A stretch of 64,000 nucleotides of DNA. Source: Blumeriella jaapii (lineage: Eukaryota; Ascomycota; Leotiomycetes; Helotiales; Drepanopezizaceae). How positions within the stretch are numbered: the stretch's first letter is position 1; each line of letters starts with the position of its first letter. A model generated the notes under the pieces. The model was not told the origin of the DNA and did not search any database. It worked only from the letters and a program-made list of their open reading frames with translations. This document shows, piece by piece, positions 43,823-55,299 of this stretch. The stretch spans positions 372,001-436,000 of the forward strand of contig VWND01000012.1 of the NCBI GenBank assembly GCA_009599575.1, in the 5' to 3' direction. A program made the translations under genes and the position numbers.

Positions 43823-45837
43823 CTCCGCTCGGCAGCTTCGACCTTGGAAGATGGGATGGAGAAGGAAGGCTCGGCTTTTATATAACATGCCGAGCTTGGC
43901 GTTTTGGTTTGGGACTTTATCTTCTTTTCATTCTTTTGTTTTCATTCAACTTTTTTGGTTTTCCGTTTTTTTTTTCCTTCTCTTTTCTATTCTCTTCTTT
44001 TCTCTTGTTTTTCTCTCTTCTATACTCTTCCTTCTATTCTCTTCTTTTGCGCTCTTCTTTTTTCGCTCTTCCTTTCCCCTCTTCCTTTCCCCTCCTTCAT
44101 TTTCCCCTCCTCATTTCCCCTCCTCTTTTCCCTCCTCTCCATCTGTCTGGCTGACGGCTGTGGTGATGGATAGATACATGCTACATGCATCCCACAATGC
44201 CTCGGCCAATCCGTGGAGAGGCGGGGAGGTGCATGCTTAGTCAGCAGCCGCTCCACGCCTCGGCTCATTCGGGGTCGCGGGGGGAAAGGAAAAACAAGGA
44301 AGGGGGGCGGTCGGGATGAAAGCTTGGTGGAGGGCGAAAGCTTGTCGACGCAGGGAGAGAAAGAGAGGAAGGAAGAATGAATGGATGAATGGATAAATAA
44401 GTGAATGAGAAAAGAAAACCACGATAAATAAGAAAAAGATGACAAGAAATAAAACAAAAGAAAAGAACCCCCCCCCACCGAGAAACGGATCAGAAAGGGT
44501 CGACGTCGTTATCGATATCGATTCGATGCAGACGCCGATGTGCGTGTCGATTCCGGGGAAAGTTGCTCCACGGCATCGCATGGGCCGTCGATGATGCGGT
44601 CGGCGATCGCTCCGCCATCGCCCGGTCGCATCGCATCATGACGTAGGACGAGGAAGGGGGCGCTCGGGACGCCGGGACGACGGGACGACGGAGTCAGGGA
44701 AGTCAGGGAAGTCAGGGAAGTCAGGGAAGTCAGGAACGTGTGAAGTCGGTGAGTGGCCAGGAGGGTGCGCGGTGCGGTGCGGTGCGGTGCGGTACCGTCG
44801 CGTGCGTGCGTGACGGTGCTTTCTCTGCCTTCTGCCTGAGCGGTCGACGGGGCGGGGAGCACGTGCTGTGTGCGGGTCGTGGGTGGTGGGTGGTGGCCTG
44901 GGGGGAGGAGGGAGGAGGGAAGAGGGAAAGGGAAGAGGGAAGAGGGAAGAGGGCGGAGATGGACCTGAAGGACCTCCAGGCTCGAGCTGAGCTAAGCAGC
45001 GCTAAGAGGTGCTAAGCTGTGCTGAGCTAAGCTTAATCCCGTGCCCTGGTCGTGGAGGAGTGAGGATTGGAGAAAAATCACGTGACTCTCTCAACGTGAC
45101 TGGCACAAGCCACACGCGCGCGTGTTGTGACCAATCAGACGCGGCGCCCAGACACGGCCCCCTCCCCATGCGCCACCGAGGGCCCACTCGCAGCCACGAC
45201 CATCGTCATCGGCATCGGCTGGCTGGCGACTTCCTTAGCCCAACACCGCAACACCGCTTCGAGCCTACGGCGCGCCCTAGTGGCATTGCCTGGCCTGGCC
45301 TTTATTTACTCCTCTCGCGCTCCGCTTCTCCCCTTTCTCTTCCCCCCTCCCCATCATCATCGTGAGGTGAATCGCGAACCCAGTTTCGCAGCGAACCGCC
45401 CGCCAGCCAGCCAGCGCCATCCCTTGCTTGGTACGTACCTGGACTTCCCTCTCTTTCCTTGCTCGCATGTATGATGGAGAAGATGGGGGGTGGTGTGATG
45501 TGAAGGTGTGAAGGTGTGAAGGTGTGAAGATGTGAAGATGCGACGATGCGAAGATGCGACGATGCAAAGATGCAAGATGCAAAGATGCAAAGATGCAAAG
45601 ATGCAAAGATGCGATGTTCCGACCCCCATGATTCAAGCAATGCCCTCTTCCGACTGGTACAACGCTGACGAACCTCGTCTTAGAGCCAGCCTTCTCTCCT
45701 CGTAGAGCCAGCCTTCTCTCCTCCGTCCAGCGAAACCGGCCAACCGCCAACCCTCTCTCCTTCGTCCAGCAACACCGGCCACCCAGTTCCCCCATCACCA
45801 CCTCCTTCTGCCAACCACCGCAATCCAAACCCTCGCC
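43823..45837. other. intergenic with polypyrimidine and minisatellite tracts; upstream of the SUR7/PalI gene
   Basis: A strongly polypyrimidine tract lies at 43920-44140 on the plus strand. AGTCAGGGA decamers occur at 44694-44730, GTGCG pentamers near 44768-44795 and GGAGGGAAGAGGGAA units near 44905-44955. At 45492-45612 there is a 9-bp array of GTGAAGGTG changing into GATGCAAAG. Two near-identical GAGCCAGCCTTCTCTCCT units lie at 45684-45721. CT/CCA-rich leader sequence precedes 45838. No gene is seen. Confidence 0.6.
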
Positions 45838-46835
45838 ATGGCTGGAGGTGGCATCCGTGAGTGTCTCCTGGCGCCCGTCTCCCCGTCGGCCGCGGCCTCC
45901 CTCCCTCCCCATCCCACCGACCCGCCGCTCACCCCCCCACAGGCGGCGCCATGGGCACCTTGTCGCTCGTCCTCATCGCCGGCGCCCTGCTCCTGATGTT
46001 CTTCGTCGTCCTCAGCGGCGTCGCCAACACCACGCCGCTGACCAAGACGTGGTTCTTGCGCGCCGACACGTCCTCCTTCCCCGGCGCCGACCGCGCCCAG
46101 TCCTACTGGACCTACTGGAAGGTGTGCGCCAACGGTGGGCGGGAGTGCGGTGCTCCCGTGCCCGGCCTGCAGCTGGGCCAGGCCTGGGTGGGCGGCACGG
46201 ACGGCGTGCCGGCCGGCCTGGTCGGGTACGTGATCTCGGGCCCGGCGTGACGCGCGTGACAGCTAACACGCCCGCCAGCTCGCACAAGCACACCAGCACC
46301 TACTACTACTACATGTGGCGCTTCGGCTGGGTCTTCTACCTCGTCAGCATCGTCTTCACCGGCCTCACCTTCGTCGTGTCGCTCCTCGCGCCCTGCAGCC
46401 GCCTGGCCGCCGGCGTGTCGGGCGCCATGCTCGCCAACGCCCTGTTCTGGTTCTCCCTGGCCGCCGCGCTGATGACGTGAGCGCGCGCCGTCTCCCCGAC
46501 CCGACCGTAGACTGCTAACCGTGCCCAGCATCACGTTCGTCAAGGCCCGCAACGAGTTCCGCGACGCCGGCATCAGCGCCTCCATCGGCCGTTACGCCTT
46601 CGGCTTCACCTGGGGTGCGTGGGCCGCCATGTTCCTGGCCACCATCTTCCTCTTCCTCGGCTGCGGCGCGAGCTCCCGCCGCAAGGAGACGTACACGGAG
46701 GACAACGTCCGCAGCGCCGGCCCCGCCGCGGGCGGCCTTCAGTTCTGGAAGCGCCAACGCCACACCAGCAAGCGCTCGACCCGCGGCTCGTTCGTCGACA
46801 CCGAGAGCGCGCCCCGCGTTAAGGAGGAGTACTAA
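45838..46835 (+). CDS. SUR7/PalI family membrane protein
   Basis: This fungal family of four-helix plasma-membrane proteins includes the eisosome proteins Sur7/Pun1 and the pH-sensing component PalI/Rim9. Exons are 45838-45856 (MAGGGI), 45943-46225, 46279-46476 and 46529-46835. The introns are 45857-45942, 46226-46278 (branch CTAAC) and 46477-46528 (branch CTAAC). The product is 268 residues. Helix 1 is LSLVLIAGALLLMFFVVLSG. An outer loop follows with SYWTYWKVCANGGRECG, the paired-cysteine pattern of the family. Helix 2 is FGWVFYLVSIVFTGLTFVVS, helix 3 about GAMLANALFWFSLAAALM and helix 4 AWAAMFLATIFLFLGCG. The cytosolic tail is basic and Ser/Thr-rich (RRKETYTEDNVRS, TSKRSTRGSF) and ends KEEY. 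Which subfamily it belongs to is not certain. Confidence 0.9.
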
Positions 46836-47154
46836 ACCCTGCCTGGGAGATGAGGGCCCGGCCGGAGCGGGTGCGTGAAGGGGGTGTCGGGTCTAGCGCG
46901 ACGACGCGCGACATGCACGGCCATTTTCCACGCGTCGTATGCCAAACGTGGACTTTTCTTCTACCGACGCGGTACGGCACGAACTGGAGCCGTCGGTCAC
47001 GATGACGGGGGAGGTAATGGTAATATGGATGTCTGTACGAGTATCCCGAGGGGGTGGCAACGACAGGGGGGTTGCTGAGTTGCGAGCGTTGTTTTGAGGC
47101 GAGCGAAGCGTCAGCGGTGAGGGGGAGCCGTAGGAGGGAGCCGAGTGTCTCTTC
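46836..47154. other. 3' region of the SUR7/PalI gene
   Basis: Ordinary GC-rich spacer of about 320 bp before the repeat block. Nothing is recognised. Confidence 0.5.
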
Positions 47155-47174
47155 AAATACGTACGTAATGTTTT

Positions 47175-47940
47175 ATAGTAGTTTGGATCATGAATCAAAA
47201 TCAGTGCTCCTGAACATCTTGAATCATGAAATTAAAATCAGTGCTCCTGGACATCTTGGATTATGAAATCAAATCAGTGCTCCCGGACATCTTGGATCAT
47301 GAAATTAAATCAGTGCTTTTGAACATCTTGGATCATGAAATCAAATCAATGCTTTTAAATATTTTGAATTATAAAATCAATATCAATGTTTTTTAAACAT
47401 TTTGGATCATGAAATTAAAATCAATGATCCTGAACATCTTGGATCATGAAATCAAATCAGTGCTCCTGGACATCTTGGATTATGAAATCAAATCAGTGCT
47501 CCCGGACATCTTGGATCATGAAATTAAATCAGTGCTTTTGAACATCTTGGATCATGAAATCACAATCAGTGCTTTTGAACATCTTGGATCATGAAATCAA
47601 ATCAATGCTTTTAAATATTTTGAATTATAAAATCAATATCAATGTTTTTAAACATTTTGGATCATGAAATTAAAATCAATGATCCTGAATATCTTGGATT
47701 ATGAAATCAAATCAGTGCTTCTGAACAAGATTTAAATCAGTGCTCTTGGACATTTTGGATTATGAATTAAAATCAATGCTCCCGAACATCTTGGATCATG
47801 AATCAAAATCAGTGCTCCTGAACATCTTGGATCATGAGATTAAAATTAATGCCCTTGAACATCTTGGATCATGAAATCAAATCAGTGCTCCTGGACATTT
47901 TGGATCATGAATCAAAATCAGTGCTCCTGAACATCCTACG
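47175..47940. repeat. 36-bp minisatellite (TTGGATCATGAAATCAAATC core), about 20 copies
   Basis: The unit is about 36 bp (GTGCTCCTGGACATC plus TTGGATCATGAAATCAAATCA), with 34-37-bp variants. Its length is a multiple of three, so short Leu/Asp/Ile-rich frames (LDHEIKSVLLNI) stay open. Some copies are shifted to AT-rich versions (TTTTAAATATTTTGAATTATA) by C-to-T and G-to-A changes only, as expected of RIP or deamination. Confidence 0.93.
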
Positions 47941-48030
47941 CTTGAGTGACTGTACACAAACACCCGTGTATTCATGTGTAGAAATCCGTCGCGTATTTCT
48001 TCTTACTGCCCAGACAGGAGGACTGATATT

Positions 48031-48262
48031 GTAAATAGTAAGTAGTATGTAGTATGTAGTAGTATGTAGTATGTAGTATGTAGTATGTAGTATGTAGTAT
48101 GTAGTATGTAGTATGTAGTATGTAGTATGTAGTAGTGTAGTATGTAGTATGTAGTATGTAGTATGTAGTATGTAGTATGTAGTATGTAGTATGTAGTATG
48201 TAGTATGTAGTATGTAGTATGTAGTATATAGTATGTAGTATATAGTAAGTAGTATATAATTT
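48031..48262. repeat. 7-bp TAGTATG microsatellite
   Basis: About 30 copies of TAGTATG with a few TAGTA interruptions. Open frames reading Tyr/Ile/Leu/His/Thr-rich on the minus strand are repeat readings. Confidence 0.95.
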
Positions 48263-48337
48263 GTAATCGGTGCCTAGAAATAGTATGATTATTTGACTGA
48301 CTTGCGTTTCGCGAGCTGCCGATGGATGGACGGGCCG

Positions 48338-48592
48338 TCGTCTGGCGATGGGGATGGGGATGGGGGATAGGGATGGGGATGGGGATGGGGATGGGGATGG
48401 GGATGGGGATGGGGATGGGGATGGGGATGGGGATGGGGATGGGGATGGGGATGGGATGGGGATGGGGATGGGGATGGGGCTGTGGGGATGGGGATGGGGA
48501 TGGGGATGGGGATGGGGATGGGGATCCCTTGGGATGGGGATAGGGATGGGGATGGGGATGGGGATAGGAATAGGAATAGGCAGAGCTGGAGA
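48338..48592. repeat. 6-bp GGGGAT array
   Basis: About 38 copies of GGGGAT with a few GGGATA and GGGGCTGT variants. The G-rich strand could form G-quadruplexes. It differs from the ascomycete telomere unit TTAGGG, so it is not called a telomere. Confidence 0.94.
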
Positions 48593-48619
48593 ACGCAAAC
48601 AAGGGTTTGACAAAAAGCG

Positions 48620-49490
48620 TTTTTTTTTTTTTTTTTTTGAAAAACGTGGGTTTCTTTGTATGTATGCATGTATATAATTATATGTACTCCCAACAAGCAT
48701 AGATACCTAGGTAACCGAATAAATTGCCACGCTATCTCCCTCTTATGCGCTAGCTATTATATTAATTATTTCACTATTTAACATCTAACGAAAACGAGAT
48801 ACGAGATAAAACCAGGGCGGGTTGAAAAAGGGTTTATAATTTTTTTTTTTTTTTTTTTTTTTTTGGAAACTTGGGTTTTTTTTTTTTGTATATATATATA
48901 GGTACTCCCAACAAGCATAGGTAGGTAGGTAGGTAACCGAATGAATTGCCACGCCATTTCTCTCTCCCATGCGCTAGCTACTATATTAATTCTTTTCACT
49001 ATTTAACATCTAACGAAAAGATGACATGATATGCTATAAAACCACGGCGGTAGAAAAAGGGTTTTATTTTTTGGAATACGTGGGTTTCTTTCTTTATATG
49101 TACCTAGGTATATATAGGTACTCCCAACAAGCATAGGTAGGTAGGTAGGTGACCGAATGAATTGCCACGCTATTTCCCTCCCATGCGCTAGCTACTATAT
49201 TAATTCTTTCACTATTTAACATTTTTTACGAAAACGTGATATGATATGCTATAAAACTACGGCGGTAGAAAAGGTTTTTATTTTTTTTTATTTTTGGACA
49301 ACTTGGGCTTTTTTTATGCATCTACCTTATGTATATATATATTCCCAACAAGCATAGATACCTACCTAGATAACCGAATAAACTGCCACGCTAGCTCCCT
49401 CCTATACGCTAGCTACTATATTAATTCTTTCACTATTAAACATCTAACGAAAATGAGATATGATATGATATGCTATGAAACCCCGGCCGT
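48620..49490. repeat. four tandem copies of a 216-220-bp satellite
   Basis: The marker CTCCCAACAAGCATAG (copy 4 has TTCCCAACAAGCATAG) starts at about 48687, 48905, 49121 and 49341. Each copy then has CCGAATAAATTGCCACGC, a GCGCTAGCTA segment, TTAATT...TTCACTATTTAACAT, ACGAAAA and a poly-T tract of varying length followed by TTGGGTTT. The conserved ends and variable poly-T suggest a satellite or tandemly arranged short element. No coding potential. Confidence 0.9.
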
Positions 49491-49604
49491 AGAAACCCCT
49501 CCCCCTCCCCTTTCCCTTCCGGCTTTGGTGCTTTGGTGCTTTGATGCTGTATATTTCAAGAACTTTCATGGCTGCTCTAGAACCAGCATATCGCATCACG
49601 TCAA

Positions 49605-49947
49605 GTTACGTCACTTTACGTCACGTCACGTCACATCACGTTACGTTACGTTACGTTACGTAATATCACGTTTTTTTATATATACATATACACGTCTTGC
49701 GAAAGGGCGTCAACCGCGAGCGAGCGAACGAGCGCTCCGGGTGATTAATGGATGTCGGCCATGCGTTATTAAGCATTATCTATTACTAGCGACGTTGTTT
49801 TGTTTTGTTTTGTTTTGTTTTGTTTTGTTTTGTTTTGTTTTGTTTTGTTTTGTTTTGTTTTGTTTTGTTTTATTTTGTTTTGTTTTGTTTTATTTTGTTT
49901 TGTTTTGTTTTGTTTTGTTTTGTTTTGTTTTGTTTTGTTGTGTTTTG

Positions 49948-49978
<31 letters not shown>

Positions 49979-50035
49979 TTTGTTTTGTTTTGTTTTGTTT
50001 TTGTTTTTTTGTTTTGTTTTGTTTTGTTTATTATA
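49605..50035. repeat. TCACG/TTACG array and long TTTTG pentamer array
   Basis: A (T/C)ACGT(T/C) array runs at 49605-49672. TTTTG pentamers run from about 49796 to 50032, about 46 copies with a few TTTTA, TTGTG and longer-T interruptions. Phe/Val/Leu/Cys-rich open frames in all three phases are repeat readings. Confidence 0.95.
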
Positions 50036-50530
50036 TTCTCGTTTAATTTATATAAATCTCGCTTGCTTACCGATCGACCGGCATCGGCTTTTAATATTAT
50101 AAAGGAAGCACGTATATATATATATATATATGTGTTTATATATGTTTTATATGTTTATATATGTATATATATATATAAATAGGATTCTCGCGTTTCATTT
50201 GCACGTATATAAACGGCGGCGGAAAATAAAAAGAAGAAGAAGAAAAAAAGAAAAAGAAGAACTGTGTATAACGCTGTTATAATATTACGGGCTACAGCAG
50301 ATATTTTTTCTATTATTTTTTTTTTTTTTTTTTTCGAGCAGCAGCAGCAGCAGCAGCAGCAAAGCTGCTTTTCAGGTACATACTATAAAAGAGGTAAACG
50401 AGTGAGAGATGTCGATCGCAAACGATGGATATGGAAACAGCGACTTACTCGTGGCTGTGGCTGTCACAGTTGGAAGTCAGAACCAGGGAACAGAAGTGTA
50501 TTTATTTGTAAAACTGAATCTTAGGAAATT
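50036..50530. other. spacer before the AT-rich block
   Basis: Contains TATATG repeats (about 50112-50178), an AAGAAGAAG tract (about 50230-50260), a T run of about 20 and a CAG triplet array (50339-50362). An open frame at 50264-50524 has no domain. Confidence 0.5.
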
Positions 50531-50779
50531 ATAAAAGTACAAGGGATCTTTTTGATTATATCCCGAAGGTCGGCAGGTCGGGCCTGCCTCGGGATTCGGT
50601 TGATCCTGGCCAAAGCTTGATCCTGGCCAAGATTGCATGCTGATGTTTATTTTTAGCCAGTACTTTTTAGCATATTTTTTTATCGGTCAGCCGGTGCTTT
50701 CTGATATTTTCTTTTTTTTTCGATAAGGCTTTTTTTTATTAATAATTGGGAAGGATAAAGTTTTTGAATTAATAGGTTC
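50531..50779. other. boundary of the AT-rich block
   Basis: The composition changes here from mixed to strongly AT-rich. The last GC-containing stretch (about 50563-50645) holds a small hairpin GCAGGTCGGGCCTGC and the direct repeat TTGATCCTGGCCAA at about 50599 and 50617. Confidence 0.6.
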
Positions 50780-51225
50780 GGATTGACAGGTTTTTTCAAA
50801 ACGTCGGTTTTGTAAAATTGAAAAAGTAAAAGATGTTAATTGACGGTAAGGTTTTTTTAAAACGTCGGTTTTGTAAGATTAAAAAGGTAAAAAATGTTAA
50901 TTAACGGTAAAGTTTTTTTAAAACGTCGATTTTGTAAAATTAAAAAAAAGAAAAATTTTAATTAACGGTAAAGTTTTTTTAAAACGTCGGTTTTATAAAA
51001 TTAAAAAAGGTAAAAAAATATTAATTAACGGTAAAGTTTTTTTAAAACGTCGGTTTTGTAAAATTGAAAAGGTAAAAGATATTAATTAACAATAAGGTTT
51101 TTTTAAAACGTCGGTTTTGTAAAATTAAAAGAATAAAAAGTGCTAATTAACGGTAAAGTTTTTTTAAAACGTCGGTTTTGTAAAATTGAAAAAATGAAAA
51201 ATATTAATTAACAATAAAGTTTTAG
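50780..51225. repeat. 61-bp tandem repeat, seven copies plus a decayed one
   Basis: The marker ACGTCGGTTTTGTAAAATT starts at about 50801, 50862, 50923, 50984, 51047, 51108 and 51169, a period of 61 bp (once 63). The unit also has TTAATTAACGGTAAAG and T7. An eighth, decayed copy follows to about 51250. Differences are mostly transitions. Confidence 0.93.
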
Positions 51226-51462
51226 TAAAGTTGTTTGAAAAATCGGTTTCGTATAATAATATATCAGAGTAAAATACAAATAATACTAATTATTAACGCC
51301 AGGTTTAAAAAAGTTATTTCTGAAAAATTAAGCTATTAGCTTTGGTGCGTGTTCCAGGTTTTTTGCTTTCTGCTAAAAATCGTAGTCTGAAAACCAGCCT
51401 TTTTATCGAATTAAAAAATATAATTTTTTCCATCGTTTTTTTTAAACGCAGAATTAAAAATT

Positions 51463-51497
<35 letters not shown>

Positions 51498-51499
51498 CG

Positions 51500-54400
51500 C
51501 GTCGTTTTTTTATAAAATCGGGGCCTGAAAATTCGGCGTTTTGTTCGTTTTTATTTATTTTCGTTGCTTTATAATATGGGGGCTTAATAAATTTACGTGG
51601 AAAACGTCGTATATAGTTTTTAAAAATCGAGCAATCGTAGTTTATATATTTAAAAATTAATTTTATTTAAAATTAAAAAAGAATTAAATTTTTTAGCGTT
51701 TAGTTTTTTGCAAAATCTTTTCGTTTTTAAGTTTTTTGCGTTTAAGTATATCTTTTTTTCGATTTTGAAATTCGTTTGAATATGTTTTTTTTGTCGTAGT
51801 ATTTTGCTTAAAAGTTTTAAGCATATAATAAGGCTTTTTTTAGTTTTTTAATATATAATTTTCAGCTTTGTTACAAATCCTGCTACTAATTCGGATTCGG
51901 AATTTAACAGTTTTTCTAAATCAAATGGTTTTGCGTTAATTTCGTTTGCTTAAAAAAAAGATATTTTAGTAAATAAAAATAATATATTATTAATAGCGAA
52001 TTCCGTTAAAAAAAGTAAGTTTGGCCAATCGTTTTGATTAAAATCAACGTAAAACCGGAAGTATATTTCGAAGACTGCGTTCGCTTTTTTTGTTTGTCCG
52101 TCGGTTTGTAAATGAAAAGCAATTAAAAATTTGCGTTTTATACGAAATATAATCGTAAATATAATTCAGAATGCAAAAGTAAAAAAAAAAAGCCGCGATT
52201 TAATACGATATCGTTTAGTATGCCGTAGCGAAAAAAGATTGTTTTGCAAAAGATATAAGCAAATTGGCTAATAGTTATATTTTTGCGTATTAAAACGAAA
52301 TAAAATTGTTTCGTTAAACGATAAATAATAATAAATATTACGTCGTAAATAAAAGTTTTGTCGATTTTATTATATAAAAAATCGTTATTATTCGAAGCGT
52401 TTGGAAAATCGGTAATTAAAAATCCAAAAAAATACTATTTTAAAATCGGTTTAATATCGGAATAAAACAAAGTTTTCCGTTCGTTTTTGTTTTTAAAAAT
52501 TTTTTTTTTTTTGCAAATTATATAAAATAAAATATAATTTTTTATATTCGCGGTTATTTTCGGTTAATAAAACAAGCGTTTTAATAAAACGGGTTGTTTT
52601 ATTTCGCTCGAAATAACTTACGGTCGGATTATCGTAAAATTTTTTTAATAGTTTTTTTTTTAAAATAAGTTTTGATAAAATATAAAACCTGACGTTTTTA
52701 TATATTTAAATATCGTTAATTAAAAAAAAATCGGGATCCGAAGGCGTTTTTTATGCAAGTTTTATGCTTATTTGATTTTCGAAATAATATTTTATTATAA
52801 CAGAATATTTAGTATTTTTTTTGGGTTTTTGTATTATTTGATTATCGAATTTTGTAATAAGCAAATTGTTATATTTTTAAAATCGGTCGAGCCAATCGTT
52901 TTTTTAATTCGGCTCGCGCGCTTTTAATATTTTTTTTAATTAATTTATAAACATAAAAAACGATAAGATATAATAAGTTTTTTTTTTCATTTACGAGCAG
53001 CAATTCGTTTAAAGTTTGTTTTAAAGCCAGTTTTAAAAATGATTTTGCTGGTTGCACGGAATTTTAAATATAATTTGGTTTTCGCGACGGTGCGTCGGCG
53101 GGGTTTTTCGAATCAGTTTTATATATAATTTCGAAGTCGATAATTAATAAAATTATTGCTTATTTAGCTTGACGTTTGGTCAGAATTCGAATGGTTATAA
53201 AATACTTAAGATTGTTATAATCCGATATTATTGTAATTTTGTACCGGATATTTTCGAAATAATATTTCTAATATTTAATTAATTTTATAATTAATAAAAG
53301 TTTTTGATCGAAAATAATATAATTTATTTTTGTTAATATAAATTTTCGGAAATAAAATACGATTGAATATAAATGTAAATCGGATTGGCGCTAAGAAATT
53401 ATTCCGGCGAATGCAATTGTAAAAACGTTATACTCGAGGAAAATTTTTAATTCGGGATTAAAATGTATTAATAATAAAGCTTTGATAAATGCGTTTTGCA
53501 AGCTTCGGAATAATATTATCGCTTTTTTTTGTTTATAAAAACGGTTTTTTGCTTTTTAAAAAATTTAATTATTTCCGTAGCGATAAAATTATATTAATAA
53601 ATAAATCTGCGATAAAAATTGCAAAATCTAAAAAAAAAAAAGGTTTTTCGTATAATACTTAGAATTGGCTATTTCGCAATCGTTGCAACTTTTTTTTTGT
53701 TTATATTAATTCCGGCTGAAAAAAAAAAAACGACAAAACCCAGGAATTCGATATTATCGGTATCGAATTCGCATTTTTTAAGTTTATAAAACAATTTTGC
53801 GTTGAAAAAGGTTTTTTAAAATCTTAATAACGTATTTAATATAAAAAAGCTTTATTTTCTAAATAAATCAAAATATCGTTTAAATATATTATTACGACGA
53901 ATATATTTATAAAATTTTTAAAAATGCTATCGATATATATTTAAAAAGTTGCTAATGCGTTGTATATTTTAAAAAGCATTATTAAATATTCGAAAAAAAA
54001 CCGAATTTAATTTTAAAGGCCGTTTTTTATTTATGCTTTTTTTCGCTATTTTAATTAAATTAAAATCTTATTTAAGGTTTAATTTAATAAATATTTTCGC
54101 TTTGCTTAATCGATTTAGAATTTCCGAAATTAAAAAAAAAAAAATAGCGGTTGGGAATTATTATAACATTTAATTTTCGGTAATTTACGCAAAAAACGTA
54201 ATATACCGTTTTTTTTTTTATAATATAAAAAAGTAGGGCGGTAGCTTTCGATTTTGACGAGCGTATAAATTTTTAGATTTGTATTTAATTTAAATATTTT
54301 TTAAACATTTTTAATTCGTTTTCTGAAAGATTGTATAATAGGCCGTAAAATAGTTTGGCGTTCGGACGGAGAACGATTTCGTAATTATAACCGGAACGTT

Positions 54401-54845
54401 TAGGCGAAAAAACCTGGAATTTTAATTTGCTAAATATTATATTTTTAAATATAACGTATTTTTAAAAAAAATATTATCGTTTTGATTTTGATTTCGTCGT
54501 TTTCGCTCGTAGTAAAATTAAAAAAATCTTTTGTTAATTTATAAAATTCGTAATATTTTATCGATTTTGTTTTTATATCGTTGAAAAAAAACGTTGAATC
54601 TAATATTTTTTTAATTAGGCTTAAATAAGTTTTTGTTGCAATTATATTCGGAATTGCATAACCGTTGCGAAAGAAATTTTAATAAAAAATCTTAGATTTT
54701 CAGTCGATAAAAGAATTGTGTTTTTTTAACTAAAAACGTTTAAAAATAAAATTTGCCGAGTGAATTATTTTTTTAAAAAATTAAATAAATAATTTTTTTA
54801 TTATATAGCAATAAATAGAAATAAAAATAGTACCGTTTATGCAAG
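51500..54845 (-). mobile_element. RIP-decayed Ty3/gypsy retrotransposon (RT, RNase H, integrase)
   Basis: Read on the minus strand through many stops, the domains follow pol order from high to low coordinates. Reverse transcriptase lies at about 54250-53480 (FFFEYLIMLF, then FVVIIYLNDILIYLENK, the YxDD motif changed to YLND). RNase H is at about 53480-53130 (LEYNVFTIAFAGIIS, ISDYNNLKYFIT, LTKRQAK). Integrase is at about 52160-52020 (AFHLQTDGQTKKANAVFEIY, NQNDWPN). No long ORF survives; changes are dominated by C-to-T/G-to-A outcomes (TAA/TAG stops, Asp to Asn). The linker at 52869-53057 reads as an open frame, probably pol between RNase H and integrase. It is a dead element, and its ends and LTRs were not fixed. 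Confidence 0.83.
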
Positions 54846-55145
54846 CCGATATAAGTGTGACGATTTAATCAGTCGGAGGGCTGGGAGATCAGTCAACTGG
54901 TCGCCGTGTTCATATGGTATGAAAAACGAGCCTTTGGTTCTGTAACAAAATATTTATTTAAAATCAACAATTGCAGAAGGCAGAGATTGCTAAGGGAAAA
55001 AAGCTTTATATACATAAATAGTTTCTATAGTTAATGGAAAGACTTATCAAAAGACTAGAAAGCTTGCAGCTATACGTAATTGCTGGGATGACATACGAGA
55101 AGTGGCAAAAGAATGAATCGTTATACTATTTCCTTGTCCGAAAAA
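54846..55145. mobile_element. non-AT-rich island, possibly an LTR or solo LTR
   Basis: About 300 bp of near-normal composition between two decayed gypsy elements (GTGACGATTTAATCAGTCGG start; GGTTCTGTAACAAAATATTT inside). Its size, position and lack of ORFs fit an LTR or solo LTR that escaped RIP. No matching second LTR was established. Confidence 0.4.
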
Positions 55146-55299
55146 AGCGCGCTTTCGAGCTTTTATTTATTAGTACGTCGCTATCCAAATGATCGTACGA
55201 GTTTAAACTTTCGAAATACGCTTTTAGCCAGTTTATAAGTTTTGCAGAAGGATCGGGAAGCTTTTTATACGCCAAATAAAAGTCGCGCACTTTTAAAAA

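Noticed and set aside
48338..48592. GGGGAT array considered as a telomere or interstitial telomere
   Set aside because: The unit is not TTAGGG or a known variant, and genes and repeats continue on both sides.
49294..50182. 250-codon frame rich in Phe/Val/Leu/Cys
   Set aside because: It is a direct translation of the TTTTG pentamer array and is open in every forward phase.
50596..50632. TTGATCCTGGCC resembling the 5' end of 18S rRNA (CTGGTTGATCCTGCC)
   Set aside because: The match covers only about ten bases, is duplicated within 20 bp and is followed by AT-rich repeat rather than rRNA.
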